A DNA stretch of 64,000 nt from Sulfitobacter sp. DSM 110093 (GTDB lineage: Bacteria; Pseudomonadota; Alphaproteobacteria; Rhodobacterales; Rhodobacteraceae), in assembly GCF_022788715.1 (NCBI RefSeq), contig NZ_CP085167.1:927001-991000 (forward strand), given 5' to 3'. Below are positions 18,662 to 26,604 of this stretch, piece by piece. Numbering within the stretch: position 1 is the stretch's first letter; each line of letters begins with the position of its first letter. The notes under the pieces are model-generated. The model was not told the origin of the DNA. It saw nothing but the letters and a program-made list of their open reading frames with translations, and made no database searches. The position numbers and the translations under genes were made by a program.

Positions 18662-18911
18662 CAACACCCTTAGCGCCCCCCACGGCTTTTCTTTCCGCGA
18701 CGCGACAGCGCCTGTTGTTGGTGCCCTCGGCACCGCAGCTGGCAAAGTCGGCAGCTTGCTGGCACGCGGCGTGACCCAGATGCAGATTTCGCGCATGCAG
18801 TCCGTCCTCAATAGCATGAGCGACGATCAGCTAGAGCGCGCGGGCATCGACCGGAACCAGATCCCGCAGCACGCCGAAGCGCTGGTTACCGAAGAATACG
18901 ACGGTTTGTAA
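18651..18911 (+). CDS. DUF1127-like small protein (second of an overlapping pair)
   Basis: An 86-residue protein whose C-terminal part, MSDDQLERAGIDRNQIPQHA, reads as a divergent DUF1127 motif. The N-terminal half is Gly/Ala-rich. The start at 18651 is set by AAAGGAG inside the upstream gene. The pair probably arose by duplication and divergence. The motif similarity is seen directly; the function is unknown. Confidence 0.75.
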   Translation: MKYNNTLSAPHGFSFRDATAPVVGALGTAAGKVGSLLARGVTQMQISRMQSVLNSMSDDQLERAGIDRNQIPQHAEALVTEEYDGL

Positions 18912-19044
18912 GCCTTAGGCTTTCGACCTTCAGAGATCAATGTCGCGCAATAGCGCTGCATTGTCAGGTGCCGGACCCCGCTCCTTCCCGGGTTGATCTG
19001 ACACCGCATCTTAACGGTCCTCCTCCTCCCGGACCCGTTATACC

Positions 19045-19080
19045 GGCCGGCAAGCTTACCTCCTCCCAAGCTTGCCGGCC
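19045..19080. terminator. Long perfect hairpin between convergent transcripts
   Basis: A 13-bp perfect stem (GGCCGGCAAGCTT at 19045-19057 with AAGCTTGCCGGCC at 19068-19080) and a 10-base loop lie between the DUF1127 pair (plus) and dtd (minus). CATGCTTTT follows on the plus strand. It can serve both directions, with the better T run on the plus side. Confidence 0.7.
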
Positions 19081-19100
19081 CATGCTTTTCCCGCTTTCGA

Positions 19101-19547
19101 TCAAGGTGCCGCGCTGTCGAGCCACAGAGTCACTGGCCCGTCATTGACCAGCGCCACTGACATATCCGCGCCGAACCGTCCCGTCTGAACTGGAATATCC
19201 AAGTCGGCAAAGCTGCGGGCAAAATGCTCATATAGCGCTTCGGCCATGTCAGGTTTCGCCGCGCCCGAAAAACCGGGACGATTGCCGCGTGATGTATCTG
19301 CGGCGAGAGTGAATTGGCTGACGACCAGTGCCGCGCCACCGGTCTGAGCAAGGCTCAAGTTCATTTTGCCGCCCTCATTTTTAAACAGCCGCAGTTTCGA
19401 AATTTTCAGCGCCAGCTTCTCTGCCCCCTCTTTTGTGTCCTCGGGCATGGCGCAGACGAGGATCAGCAGGCCGGGGCCTATCTCTCCGATGATCTTACCT
19501 TCGACCGTGACTGACGCCTCGGTCACCCGTTGCAGCAATGCGCGCAT
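19101..19547 (-). CDS. dtd: D-aminoacyl-tRNA deacylase
   Basis: A 148-residue DTD enzyme that hydrolyses D-amino acids (notably D-Tyr) and mischarged glycine from tRNA. It begins [13 protein letters not shown], the family start, and holds the catalytic [17 protein letters not shown] segment (about residues 77-93) and the Gly-Pro-type motif [11 protein letters not shown] near the end. I chose the internal ATG at 19547 because the upstream extension overlaps the nitroreductase gene and matches nothing. It is the last gene of the minus-strand cluster, one base after the nitroreductase stop. Confidence 0.95.
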   Translation of the reverse strand: MRALLQRVTEASVTVEGKIIGEIGPGLLILVCAMPEDTKEGAEKLALKISKLRLFKNEGGKMNLSLAQTGGAALVVSQFTLAADTSRGNRPGFSGAAKPDMAEALYEHFARSFADLDIPVQTGRFGADMSVALVNDGPVTLWLDSAAP

Positions 19548-19548
19548 G

Positions 19549-20226
19549 TCAGTCTTTCCAGTCGATAATGTCTGAGGGGGCCGCCCGTTCGGTACGAAAG
19601 GCGTTGGTCGGGTGATCTGAGTCTGCATATCCAAATGAGATGGCGCAGAGCACCAGCCGATCTTCGGGGAGATCAAGGGATTCGCGGACCAATGGCGCAT
19701 AGGCGGCAATGGCGGCCTGCGGGATGCTGGCCACGCCGAGCGCGGTTGCCGCAAGGGTAAAGGCCGTGACAAAGCCGCCGCAATCCATCGCGCCATAGGG
19801 CCCAAGCTCGGCAGGGGAGGTTACGATGGCCACATGTGGCGCGTCGAAAAGTTCGTAGTTCCGCAGCATCTGCGCCTTGCGCGCGTCGCGGTCGGATTTG
19901 GCGATGCCCACCGCATCATAAAGCTGAAACCCACAGGTGCGGCGGCGCTCGGCATATGGGCCGGAGTAGCCACTGGGCCAAGCGAGGTCAGGCTCAACCG
20001 GGGTGTTTTCATTGGCAGCCTTGAGCAGCGCGGCGCGAAAGGCGTCGGTGGCTGCGCCACGCGTTACGGTCACCTGCCATGGCTGGGCGTTGCACCACGA
20101 AGGCACATGGCGCGCGGCGCTCACGATCTGGATGATGGTTTCTTCAGGCAGCGGGTCAGACCGGAACGCGCGACAGGAATAGCGCGCCTGCAAAAGCGCG
20201 GCGAATTGGTTGTAAGTTTGGGTCAT
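19549..20226 (-). CDS. Nitroreductase family protein
   Basis: A 225-residue FMN-dependent oxidoreductase of the nitroreductase fold. The N-terminal FMN-phosphate-binding segment [17 protein letters not shown] is at about residues 15-31, [17 protein letters not shown] provides the second contact, and [16 protein letters not shown] lies in the C-terminal half. These enzymes reduce nitro compounds, quinones or flavins with NAD(P)H; the native substrate is unknown. The gene overlaps the zinc-ribbon gene upstream by 4 bp and abuts dtd downstream. Confidence 0.9.
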   Translation of the reverse strand: MTQTYNQFAALLQARYSCRAFRSDPLPEETIIQIVSAARHVPSWCNAQPWQVTVTRGAATDAFRAALLKAANENTPVEPDLAWPSGYSGPYAERRRTCGFQLYDAVGIAKSDRDARKAQMLRNYELFDAPHVAIVTSPAELGPYGAMDCGGFVTAFTLAATALGVASIPQAAIAAYAPLVRESLDLPEDRLVLCAISFGYADSDHPTNAFRTERAAPSDIIDWKD

Positions 20227-21335
20227 TGCTGTGCCATGAAATAGCCGACAATGGCGGCGGCAATTAGCCCCAGCACGACGGCAAATGTGATTTTAATCGC
20301 GGAGTAGGGCCGTTCGCCCTGCACCTTGCCGGAATGGCCGTTCACCACAAATCGATAGGTCTTGCCGCGGTATTTGTAGGCGGCAAGCCAGACCGGCAGC
20401 AGAATATGTTTGAAGGTCACATCGCTGATCTGCGTGTCGATATCATGCACGCGCTGACGGTCGCCGCCGATGTCAAATTTCACGTCACGTTCGATCACGC
20501 GGTCCATATGGGCGCGGGCCTGAACGAAGCCTTCCTCCAGCGTGATGCCATAGGCCTCGGCCCGGAAACCGGCGAGGTATTCGGGCGCATAGGGTTCCAG
20601 CGCGGACAGATCCCAAGGGTGCAGCGCGTCGGTGTGTTTCTTGGGCAGAGACCGGGAGGCCAGCACCAGCACGTCGTCAAAGAACCGCGCCACCCGGCCC
20701 GAGGCCGCGCGCCAGCGGATTTTCGGCACCTGCTGCTGCACGCGCTTGCCATCGCGCATGACGGTACGGGTCACGTAATAGACCGTGCCACGTTCCCCGC
20801 GATAGCTTGATGCCGTCTGCGCGTCATAGGTCCAGAAGGGCACGTAAATCCCCTGCATTCGGCGGCCCTTACGCGCGTATTGCTGCAAGCCGTTGGGCGC
20901 GAACCAAAGGCTGCCGAGCCAATCTTTCATTGCATTACGGGCGCTTTCTTCGGGCAGAGCAAAGGGCAGCACGGCGCGGGGTTTGATATGGCGGTTGGTG
21001 CCGGTGTCGATCACGATGGGCGTGGCGCAGAACGGGCATTCACGGGCGTGTTTACCGGGGGCGAACTCTACCTCGGCTGCGCAATTGGGGCAGGTGGTGA
21101 CGCGGGTTTCTTCCATTTCGGCGGCGGGCAGGGCGGATTGCAAGCCTGCGCGGAAGTCTTGCTCGGCGATGGCATGGGCGTGACGACCGGTGCCGTCGAT
21201 CGGTTCAACATTGCCGCAGTGATCGCAGATCAGCAGCGACTGCGCCGGATCAAAGCGCATGTCAGAGCCGCAGGTATCACAGGGGAAACGATGCTCTTCA
21301 AGCGGGGCGGCGGGGGGCAGATCGGTGGCGGACAT
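20223..21335 (-). CDS. Double zinc-ribbon protein with C-terminal membrane anchor (YdjG-like)
   Basis: A 370-residue protein with two four-cysteine zinc ribbons: Cys19/22/37/40 and Cys82/85/100/103. A long middle domain of unknown fold follows, and a single hydrophobic helix at about 345-366 is the likely membrane anchor. Homologues are often mislabelled as primosomal protein N' or TFIIB-like factors because of the ribbons; there is no helicase motif. The architecture resembles Bacillus YdjG, a membrane partner of PspA (family knowledge). An SPFH protein is encoded two genes away, which supports an envelope-stress role (inference). Confidence 0.75.
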   Translation of the reverse strand: MSATDLPPAAPLEEHRFPCDTCGSDMRFDPAQSLLICDHCGNVEPIDGTGRHAHAIAEQDFRAGLQSALPAAEMEETRVTTCPNCAAEVEFAPGKHARECPFCATPIVIDTGTNRHIKPRAVLPFALPEESARNAMKDWLGSLWFAPNGLQQYARKGRRMQGIYVPFWTYDAQTASSYRGERGTVYYVTRTVMRDGKRVQQQVPKIRWRAASGRVARFFDDVLVLASRSLPKKHTDALHPWDLSALEPYAPEYLAGFRAEAYGITLEEGFVQARAHMDRVIERDVKFDIGGDRQRVHDIDTQISDVTFKHILLPVWLAAYKYRGKTYRFVVNGHSGKVQGERPYSAIKITFAVVLGLIAAAIVGYFMAQQ

Positions 21336-21406
21336 GGGATATGCTTTGCAAGGTTAATCGCGGCGGAGCCTAGCGGCCTTGGGGTGCATGGGCCAGACCT
21401 TGAACC

Positions 21407-21955
21407 TCACAAAAAGCGGTGCAGGCATTTCGGCGCCATGATCCGCAGCGCGTTGTCGCGCAGGCGCAGGTGACGCCAAAGGTGGAACAGCGCATGGGCG
21501 CCCGCGATGGCGGCGAGCAGGTAGAATTCATAGATGTGGATTTTGCCAATCAGATCATGCGCATGCGGCAGGTTCAGCGGCGGGGCGACGGGCACCAGAT
21601 CGCTCGCCATAAAGAGACGCGGTGCAGTAAGACCAAGGCCAAAGCCCGTAAGTGCCACGCCAAACAGCCCCCAAATCAGCGCCTTATGCATCCATTGGTG
21701 CACACGCCGCGCCCAAGGCGGCAGCTTTGGCCCCGGTCGGCTGGCAAGACCCCTACGCAGGTAATCGGCGGTCCATAGCAAGCAGGCGGTGACAAAGACC
21801 AGCCCCAGCAGCGAATGAATGCGAAAGGCCGTGCGGCCAAAGGGCAGTACATCGGCGGGGGTCACGAGGATGAACCAGATCAGCAGCGGCACCATCGACC
21901 AATGCAGCACCTTTAGGGCGCTGCGGCGGTGCGGAAGGGTAAAGCGCGGTGTCAT
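21407..21955 (-). CDS. Cytochrome b561-type membrane protein
   Basis: A 182-residue four-helix di-heme cytochrome b of the prokaryotic b561 family. Candidate axial histidines lie in KVLHWSM (helix 1), RIHSLLGLV (helix 2), MHKALIWG (helix 3) and HIYEFYLLAAIAGAHALFHL (helix 4). Such proteins carry electrons across or within the inner membrane, often to or from quinone. Its presence within a TelA/SPFH cluster is unusual and suggests a redox component. Spacing to neighbours is 51 and 71 bp. Confidence 0.88.
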   Translation of the reverse strand: MTPRFTLPHRRSALKVLHWSMVPLLIWFILVTPADVLPFGRTAFRIHSLLGLVFVTACLLWTADYLRRGLASRPGPKLPPWARRVHQWMHKALIWGLFGVALTGFGLGLTAPRLFMASDLVPVAPPLNLPHAHDLIGKIHIYEFYLLAAIAGAHALFHLWRHLRLRDNALRIMAPKCLHRFL

Positions 21956-22006
21956 GGCAAAGCCACGGGCAAAAGGCGTGAAAGTTTCACCCGCAGCAGC
22001 GCCGGA

Positions 22007-23128
22007 TCACGCGGGCGGCGGCGGAGGGGGCGGTGGCATCACGGTAAAGAGCTGCGCGAGTTCGGCCACGTCTTCGGCCCGTTGCCAGCCGTCTTGGCCC
22101 GGCGTCCAGACCAAAGAATCGCGCCCAAGGCTGGCTTCGCTCACTTTGCGGCCCATCGCGGCCTTGGAAAAGGGGCCAGAGGTCGCGCCATCTTTGGCGA
22201 TATGCCAGACTTTTTCGACCGGCGGTGGGGGCGGCGGAACGGGCGCGGCAGCGGCAGGCGCAGGGCGCGCACCCCATGGGCCGGCCTGGGCGGTGGCGGC
22301 TTGGGCCATGCTCATGCCGAGGCCCGCACCAAGGCCGGTTTGCATCGCCGCACCCCCGGCACCGTCGCGGCCAAGCGCTTCGGCAGCCTGAAACTGCATG
22401 TATTCGTTGAGATTTCCAACGACGCCCATGGATGTACGCTTGTCCATCACCGCCTCAACCGCAGGGGGAAGCGAGATGTTTTCGATATAGAGCTCTGGCA
22501 TCGCCAGACCGTATTCCGCGATCTGCGCGGCGATATCCTTGCCCACCAACTGCCCCAACTCGCGCGTGTTTGCGGCCATGTCGAGCACCGGGATGCCAGA
22601 GGATGCAAGCGTGCGTGAGAATGCTTGAACGATGATATTACGGATTTGGTAAGAGATTTCGTCCATGGTGAATTCACCATCGGTGCCGACGATCTCAATC
22701 AGGAATTTCGCCGGGTCGCTTACCCGCACCGAATAGGTGCCATAGGCCCGCAATCGTACGGGGCCAAACTCAGGATCGCGGGCGATGATCGGGTTTTTTG
22801 TGCCCCATTTCAGATCGTTAAACCGGGTGGTGTTGACGAAGTAGATTTCGGATTTGAACGGGCTTTTGAAGCCGTGATCCCAATGCTGAAGGGAGGTCAT
22901 AATCGGCATATTGTTGGTCTCAAGCATATAGAGACCGGGGGTAAAGACATCCGCCAACTGCCCCTCATGCACAAAGACCGCGGCTTGCCCCTCGCGCACC
23001 GTCAGCTTGGCGCCGTATTTGATCTCATGGCCTTCACGCTCAAACCGCCAGACCATCGTGTCGCGGGTGTCGTCGGTCCAGTGAATGACGTCGATGAACT
23101 GGCCAGAGAGGAAATCGAAAATGCCCAT
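22007..23128 (-). CDS. SPFH/Band-7 domain protein with C-terminal GYF_2-like domain (YdjI-like)
   Basis: A 373-residue protein. Residues about 25-235 form an SPFH domain of the group once named virion core protein, with the segments IFDFLSGQFIDVIHW at the start and LGQLVGKDIAAQIAEYGL in the helical part. An Ala/Pro-rich linker (about 265-305) leads to a GYF_2-like domain, WHIAKDGATSGPFSKAAM through LVWTPGQDGWQRAEDV (about 308-355). The tail is proline-only. SPFH proteins scaffold membrane microdomains; the Bacillus homologue YdjI helps recruit PspA. GYF_2-like domains bind peptides, so this may be an adaptor. Confidence 0.85.
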   Translation of the reverse strand: MGIFDFLSGQFIDVIHWTDDTRDTMVWRFEREGHEIKYGAKLTVREGQAAVFVHEGQLADVFTPGLYMLETNNMPIMTSLQHWDHGFKSPFKSEIYFVNTTRFNDLKWGTKNPIIARDPEFGPVRLRAYGTYSVRVSDPAKFLIEIVGTDGEFTMDEISYQIRNIIVQAFSRTLASSGIPVLDMAANTRELGQLVGKDIAAQIAEYGLAMPELYIENISLPPAVEAVMDKRTSMGVVGNLNEYMQFQAAEALGRDGAGGAAMQTGLGAGLGMSMAQAATAQAGPWGARPAPAAAAPVPPPPPPVEKVWHIAKDGATSGPFSKAAMGRKVSEASLGRDSLVWTPGQDGWQRAEDVAELAQLFTVMPPPPPPPPA

Positions 23129-23163
23129 GGGGGTGGTCCTTATTTTTTCGTCGTAAAGGTGCG

Positions 23164-24126
23164 CTACACCGGCCCGTCCGTCAACTCGCGCGCGATGATC
23201 CGGCTGATCGGGTCGACCTGCTCTGCCGTCATACCGGGGCGCAGACGCGCGTCATAGAGCATCTTAAGCAGAAGCTCGTCGTGGTTGGTCAGCAGGGCGA
23301 ATTCGTCATCATCGTTAAAGATTGATGGCCGCGCGCTGGGGCTGTCGTTGGCCAGACCTAGCCCCTGAGCCAGTTCTTCGTGAATGCACGATAGCCGCAA
23401 CAGTTCAGGGTTTTCCGACCGGATCACCGCGACGGCGGCGGTGTAGACGTTGGGATTGTCGCCCGCCGCATAGGCAGCTACGGCGCAATAGGTGTCGCGG
23501 CGCATGTTGCGCATCGCGCGTAGCGATGAAGGGCTGACACCCGCGACCTCTTCGGCGGCTTGGGTCAATGCTTCGACGCGGTCATCCTCGGAGGCGACGA
23601 TCACCATGAAATTAGGCGTGCCATTGGTCGAAACCGGATGCCCGGTGACCCGTGAAAGGCGTCGGGCAAACGCTTTGATGTGGGCCGTGTCAGAGCGGCG
23701 CTGCGAAGGGGGGATGCTATCGCCAAAGATGATCCCCATATGCACCGGCGCTTCCCAGCGGCGCAGCGGGCTTGCGCCGCCCTGGCCCGCAAAATTGCCA
23801 TCGTATTCATTATAAAGCGCGATCTGTTCAAAGTTCCGCGCCAGCATGTCGCTGGTGAAAGGCGTGTCGGGCCCACCGCCGTCTTGGCGCAGCAGGTCTT
23901 GGCCCAATTGCGCCTTCTCAACCTGATGCAAATAGCTGCGCAGCATTGCGCTTTTTTGAGATGTGGGTTTGGCAACCTCGGGGGGGCGCGGGGCAGGTTC
24001 AGCCGGGCGTGCTTGGGGTTTAGCAACCGTTTGCGGCGCCGGCGCGGGTTCCGCACAGGCAAGCAACAAGGCGCAGAAAGACAACACCCCAGCGACGCGC
24101 AAATGTCGGCGCAAACGTCCTTGCAT
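23164..24126 (-). CDS. DUF2927 domain lipoprotein
   Basis: A 320-residue predicted lipoprotein: signal helix with lipobox LLLACAEPA (Cys near residue 23), then a Pro/Ala-rich linker. A DUF2927 domain follows (about residues 100-300) containing RRWEAPVHMGIIFG and a metalloprotease-like CIHEELAQGLGLANDSP segment (His and Glu pairs). I chose the ATG at 24126 because it starts the lipoprotein signal and avoids overlap with telA. DUF2927 proteins have no known function; the HEELxQxLG motif suggests a zinc peptidase relative, which is inference. Confidence 0.8.
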   Translation of the reverse strand: MQGRLRRHLRVAGVLSFCALLLACAEPAPAPQTVAKPQARPAEPAPRPPEVAKPTSQKSAMLRSYLHQVEKAQLGQDLLRQDGGGPDTPFTSDMLARNFEQIALYNEYDGNFAGQGGASPLRRWEAPVHMGIIFGDSIPPSQRRSDTAHIKAFARRLSRVTGHPVSTNGTPNFMVIVASEDDRVEALTQAAEEVAGVSPSSLRAMRNMRRDTYCAVAAYAAGDNPNVYTAAVAVIRSENPELLRLSCIHEELAQGLGLANDSPSARPSIFNDDDEFALLTNHDELLLKMLYDARLRPGMTAEQVDPISRIIARELTDGPV

Positions 24127-24148
24127 TGCCAGTTCCCTCACGTCGGTC

Positions 24149-25348
24149 TTAGCTCGGGACCGCGTTGCTGGTGGTGTCCCCCAAACCCGTTTCGCGTGCT
24201 TTGGCTGCGGCCAATGTGTCGCGCAAGCGGCCTTCCATCTCTTGCAGGTCTTTTTCTGCAGCCGCACGTTTTGCTTTGCCTTGGTCCGCGATCTGAAGCG
24301 ATTCTTCGATGGTGCCGATCAGGTCTTCATTGGCCTGTTTTACCGCTTCGATGTCAAACACACCGCGTTCCATCTCTTGGCGGATGACCTTGTTGCTGTC
24401 GCGCAGGTTCTTGGCGTTAGAGGTCAACAATTCGTTGGTCAGATCATTCGCTTCGCGCACGGCATTTGCCGCCTCACTGCTGCGTTGGATCGTCACGGCC
24501 TGCGCAAGTTGCGTTTCCCACAGCGGCACGGTGTTGACCAAGGTCGAGTTAATCTTGGTCACAAGACTTTTATCGTTTTCTTGCACCAAGCGGATGGAGG
24601 GGAGGGATTGCATCGTCACCTGCCGCGTCAGTTTAAGGTCATGCACCCGGCGTTCCAGATCATCACGCGCGGCGCGAAGATCGCGCAATTCTTGGGCGCG
24701 CATTACCTGATTTTCTTCGCTCGCCTTATCCAGCGCGGTCTGTTTTGCGGGGATGGTTTTGTGATCCAACTCTACGATCTTGGCCTCACCGGCAGAAATA
24801 TACAGCGCCAATTCATCGTAGAATTGCAGCGTCTTTTCATAAAGCAAGTCGAGCGATTTGATGTCTTTCAATAGTGTGTGCTCATGGGCCAGCAAATTGT
24901 CAGTGATCTGGTCAATCTGGCCTTGCACCTCTTCAAAACGCGCGGTGAATTTGGCGAAAGGCGTGGCACGGCCCAGCAGTTTTTCCCACCAGCTTTGCTT
25001 GCGGCGGACATCCAGCTCCGAGACCGAGAAACCGCGAATCGCGCTGACAATGGTGCGCAGGCTGTCGCCTGCTGGCCCGACATCCTTGTTGCGCACATCG
25101 GCGAGCATGGATTGGCTGATCTCTTGTAACTCGGCCTGCGCGGCAGAGCCGAAGCTGACGATGGATTGGGTGTCGGTCACGTCAATCTCGGCCATGCGTT
25201 TTTGAATTTCTGCGCTCTGGGTCGCGTCGGCTTTGGCCAATGGCACGATGGCGTTGGCGTCCGAAGGTTCGGGCAGGACGGTTGCGTTCACTTCTTCGAC
25301 CAGCCCTTGGGACTGGGCAGCTTTTTCACGGACGGCATCGGTCATCAC
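24149..25348 (-). CDS. TelA/KlaA family toxic-anion resistance protein
   Basis: A 399-residue cytoplasmic, strongly coiled-coil protein of the TelA family (PF05816), linked in plasmids and Bacillus to tellurite and envelope or antimicrobial stress. Family segments visible are QISEIN-like N-terminal helices, KQSWWEKLLGRATPFAKF near residue 120, and the C-terminal half with NTVPLWETQLAQAVTIQ. The length is typical. The start overlaps the XpaC gene by 4 bp, as TelA-XpaC pairs usually do. The biochemical activity is unknown. Confidence 0.9.
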   Translation of the reverse strand: MMTDAVREKAAQSQGLVEEVNATVLPEPSDANAIVPLAKADATQSAEIQKRMAEIDVTDTQSIVSFGSAAQAELQEISQSMLADVRNKDVGPAGDSLRTIVSAIRGFSVSELDVRRKQSWWEKLLGRATPFAKFTARFEEVQGQIDQITDNLLAHEHTLLKDIKSLDLLYEKTLQFYDELALYISAGEAKIVELDHKTIPAKQTALDKASEENQVMRAQELRDLRAARDDLERRVHDLKLTRQVTMQSLPSIRLVQENDKSLVTKINSTLVNTVPLWETQLAQAVTIQRSSEAANAVREANDLTNELLTSNAKNLRDSNKVIRQEMERGVFDIEAVKQANEDLIGTIEESLQIADQGKAKRAAAEKDLQEMEGRLRDTLAAAKARETGLGDTTSNAVPS

Positions 25349-26259
25349 TGATCTTCCTTAGTATTTACGGGCGTAGACTGATCCAGCCTGACCCCCTCGC
25401 GGGAGAGACGCGCACGCAGCACGTCGATTTCGACGTTCAGATCGCTGCGATCGTCAAGCAGGGATTTCGCCGTTCGAGCGGCGAAATTCTCATCCAGATC
25501 GTCGAGCAGCGCAAGGTAATCATCGCGGGCTTGTTCATCGTGGTTGCGGGCATACAGGTCTGCGAACTTCACCGTCGCATCATGCGCGCCGCGTAGGTAG
25601 ACGACAAGGTATTTGCGGGCGGCTGTCAAATCACGCGGGTCTTCTTCGACGGTACGGATCAGGTGACGTGCGGTGTCTTGGAAATCTGCCAATCTTGCTT
25701 CAGCACGGCGGTCCCCGGCGCGGAGGATTGCCTGGCTCATGCCTGACAGCAGTTTTTCCGCCTCGTCCACCACGCGGGCCACGCGGTCTTGTTGGAAGGT
25801 GTCGATACCTTCCATCCCTTTGTTTTTTAAGGGGTCAATGCCAAAGGCAGCCACATGCAGCGCTCCAACCGCCACGCCGTACAGCAGCGGGGCGACTGTG
25901 CCGGGCTCTGACGTGTAGGCGGCGAGTGCAGTGCCCAATCCGGCCAGAAGGGCAGCGAAGATTTTGCGGGGCCACGCGGGGCGGCGGGCGACCTTGCGCT
26001 CGTTATACTCAGCTTCGGCAAGCAAACCTTCGCGCAAAAGCCATACGCCAGAGGCCAACACAAAAGCCCCGGCAAGCCCAATGACCAAAGTACCAGCGCC
26101 ACCCATCAAAGAGGTCGCGGCCAAAACAATGGGTGGCAGGAACATCAGGTTCACACGCCCGCCCGCTGGGTCAACGCGCAGCCGTTGCGTTTTGCGCGGA
26201 GTCTTACCGGGCTGTGTATCGGGATCGGGGCTATAGCGGCCCCCAAAGCGTTGCGCCAT
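25345..26259 (-). CDS. XpaC family protein (5-bromo-4-chloroindolyl phosphate hydrolysis protein)
   Basis: A 304-residue protein of the XpaC family. Two to three transmembrane helices lie at about residues 40-115, followed by a soluble helical domain (about 135-300) with the segments RVVDEAEKLLSGMSQAI and LIRTVEEDPRDLTAARKYLV. The name comes from a phosphatase phenotype in Bacillus, but no phosphatase motif is visible. It is almost always next to TelA, as here, with a 4-bp ATGA overlap. It probably anchors TelA-type function at the membrane (inference). Confidence 0.85.
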   Translation of the reverse strand: MAQRFGGRYSPDPDTQPGKTPRKTQRLRVDPAGGRVNLMFLPPIVLAATSLMGGAGTLVIGLAGAFVLASGVWLLREGLLAEAEYNERKVARRPAWPRKIFAALLAGLGTALAAYTSEPGTVAPLLYGVAVGALHVAAFGIDPLKNKGMEGIDTFQQDRVARVVDEAEKLLSGMSQAILRAGDRRAEARLADFQDTARHLIRTVEEDPRDLTAARKYLVVYLRGAHDATVKFADLYARNHDEQARDDYLALLDDLDENFAARTAKSLLDDRSDLNVEIDVLRARLSREGVRLDQSTPVNTKEDQ

Positions 26260-26262
26260 GGC

Positions 26263-26493
26263 TTAGAGCCCCCCGAGAAAGCCGCTGGTCACGCCCAGTA
26301 GCACTACCAGAAGCGCCCCATAAGCGATTTTCTGAAAGGGTGTGGGCGCCATCAAGTTTCCCCTTTTGCTGCCCCAGATGGGGCGCAGAGCTGTGCCTGC
26401 GGTGTCTGCCGCGCGCCCCAAGAGCGAGGCCGCGCCGAGGATGATAACCACCAGCGCGGCCAAGGCCACCAAAAACATCAGTATTCGCGCCAT
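26263..26493 (-). CDS. Small two-helix membrane protein
   Basis: A 76-residue protein with hydrophobic helices at about residues 4-24 and 57-75 joined by a basic, probably cytoplasmic, loop. Only 3 bp separate its stop from the xpaC start, so it is likely the first gene of the nine-gene minus-strand transcript. I recognise no named family. The function is unknown; an accessory subunit of the TelA/XpaC membrane complex is a reasonable guess. Confidence 0.65.
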   Translation of the reverse strand: MARILMFLVALAALVVIILGAASLLGRAADTAGTALRPIWGSKRGNLMAPTPFQKIAYGALLVVLLGVTSGFLGGL

Positions 26494-26604
26494 ATTGCCC
26501 TTTTCTGACAGCGGTTTCGCGCCGGTCTTGCCTGTCGTTCTCTATTCAACGCGCGCATTACAGCAGCGTTCCAGCAATCGGCGGCTCAGATGGGGGCGAG
26601 AATG

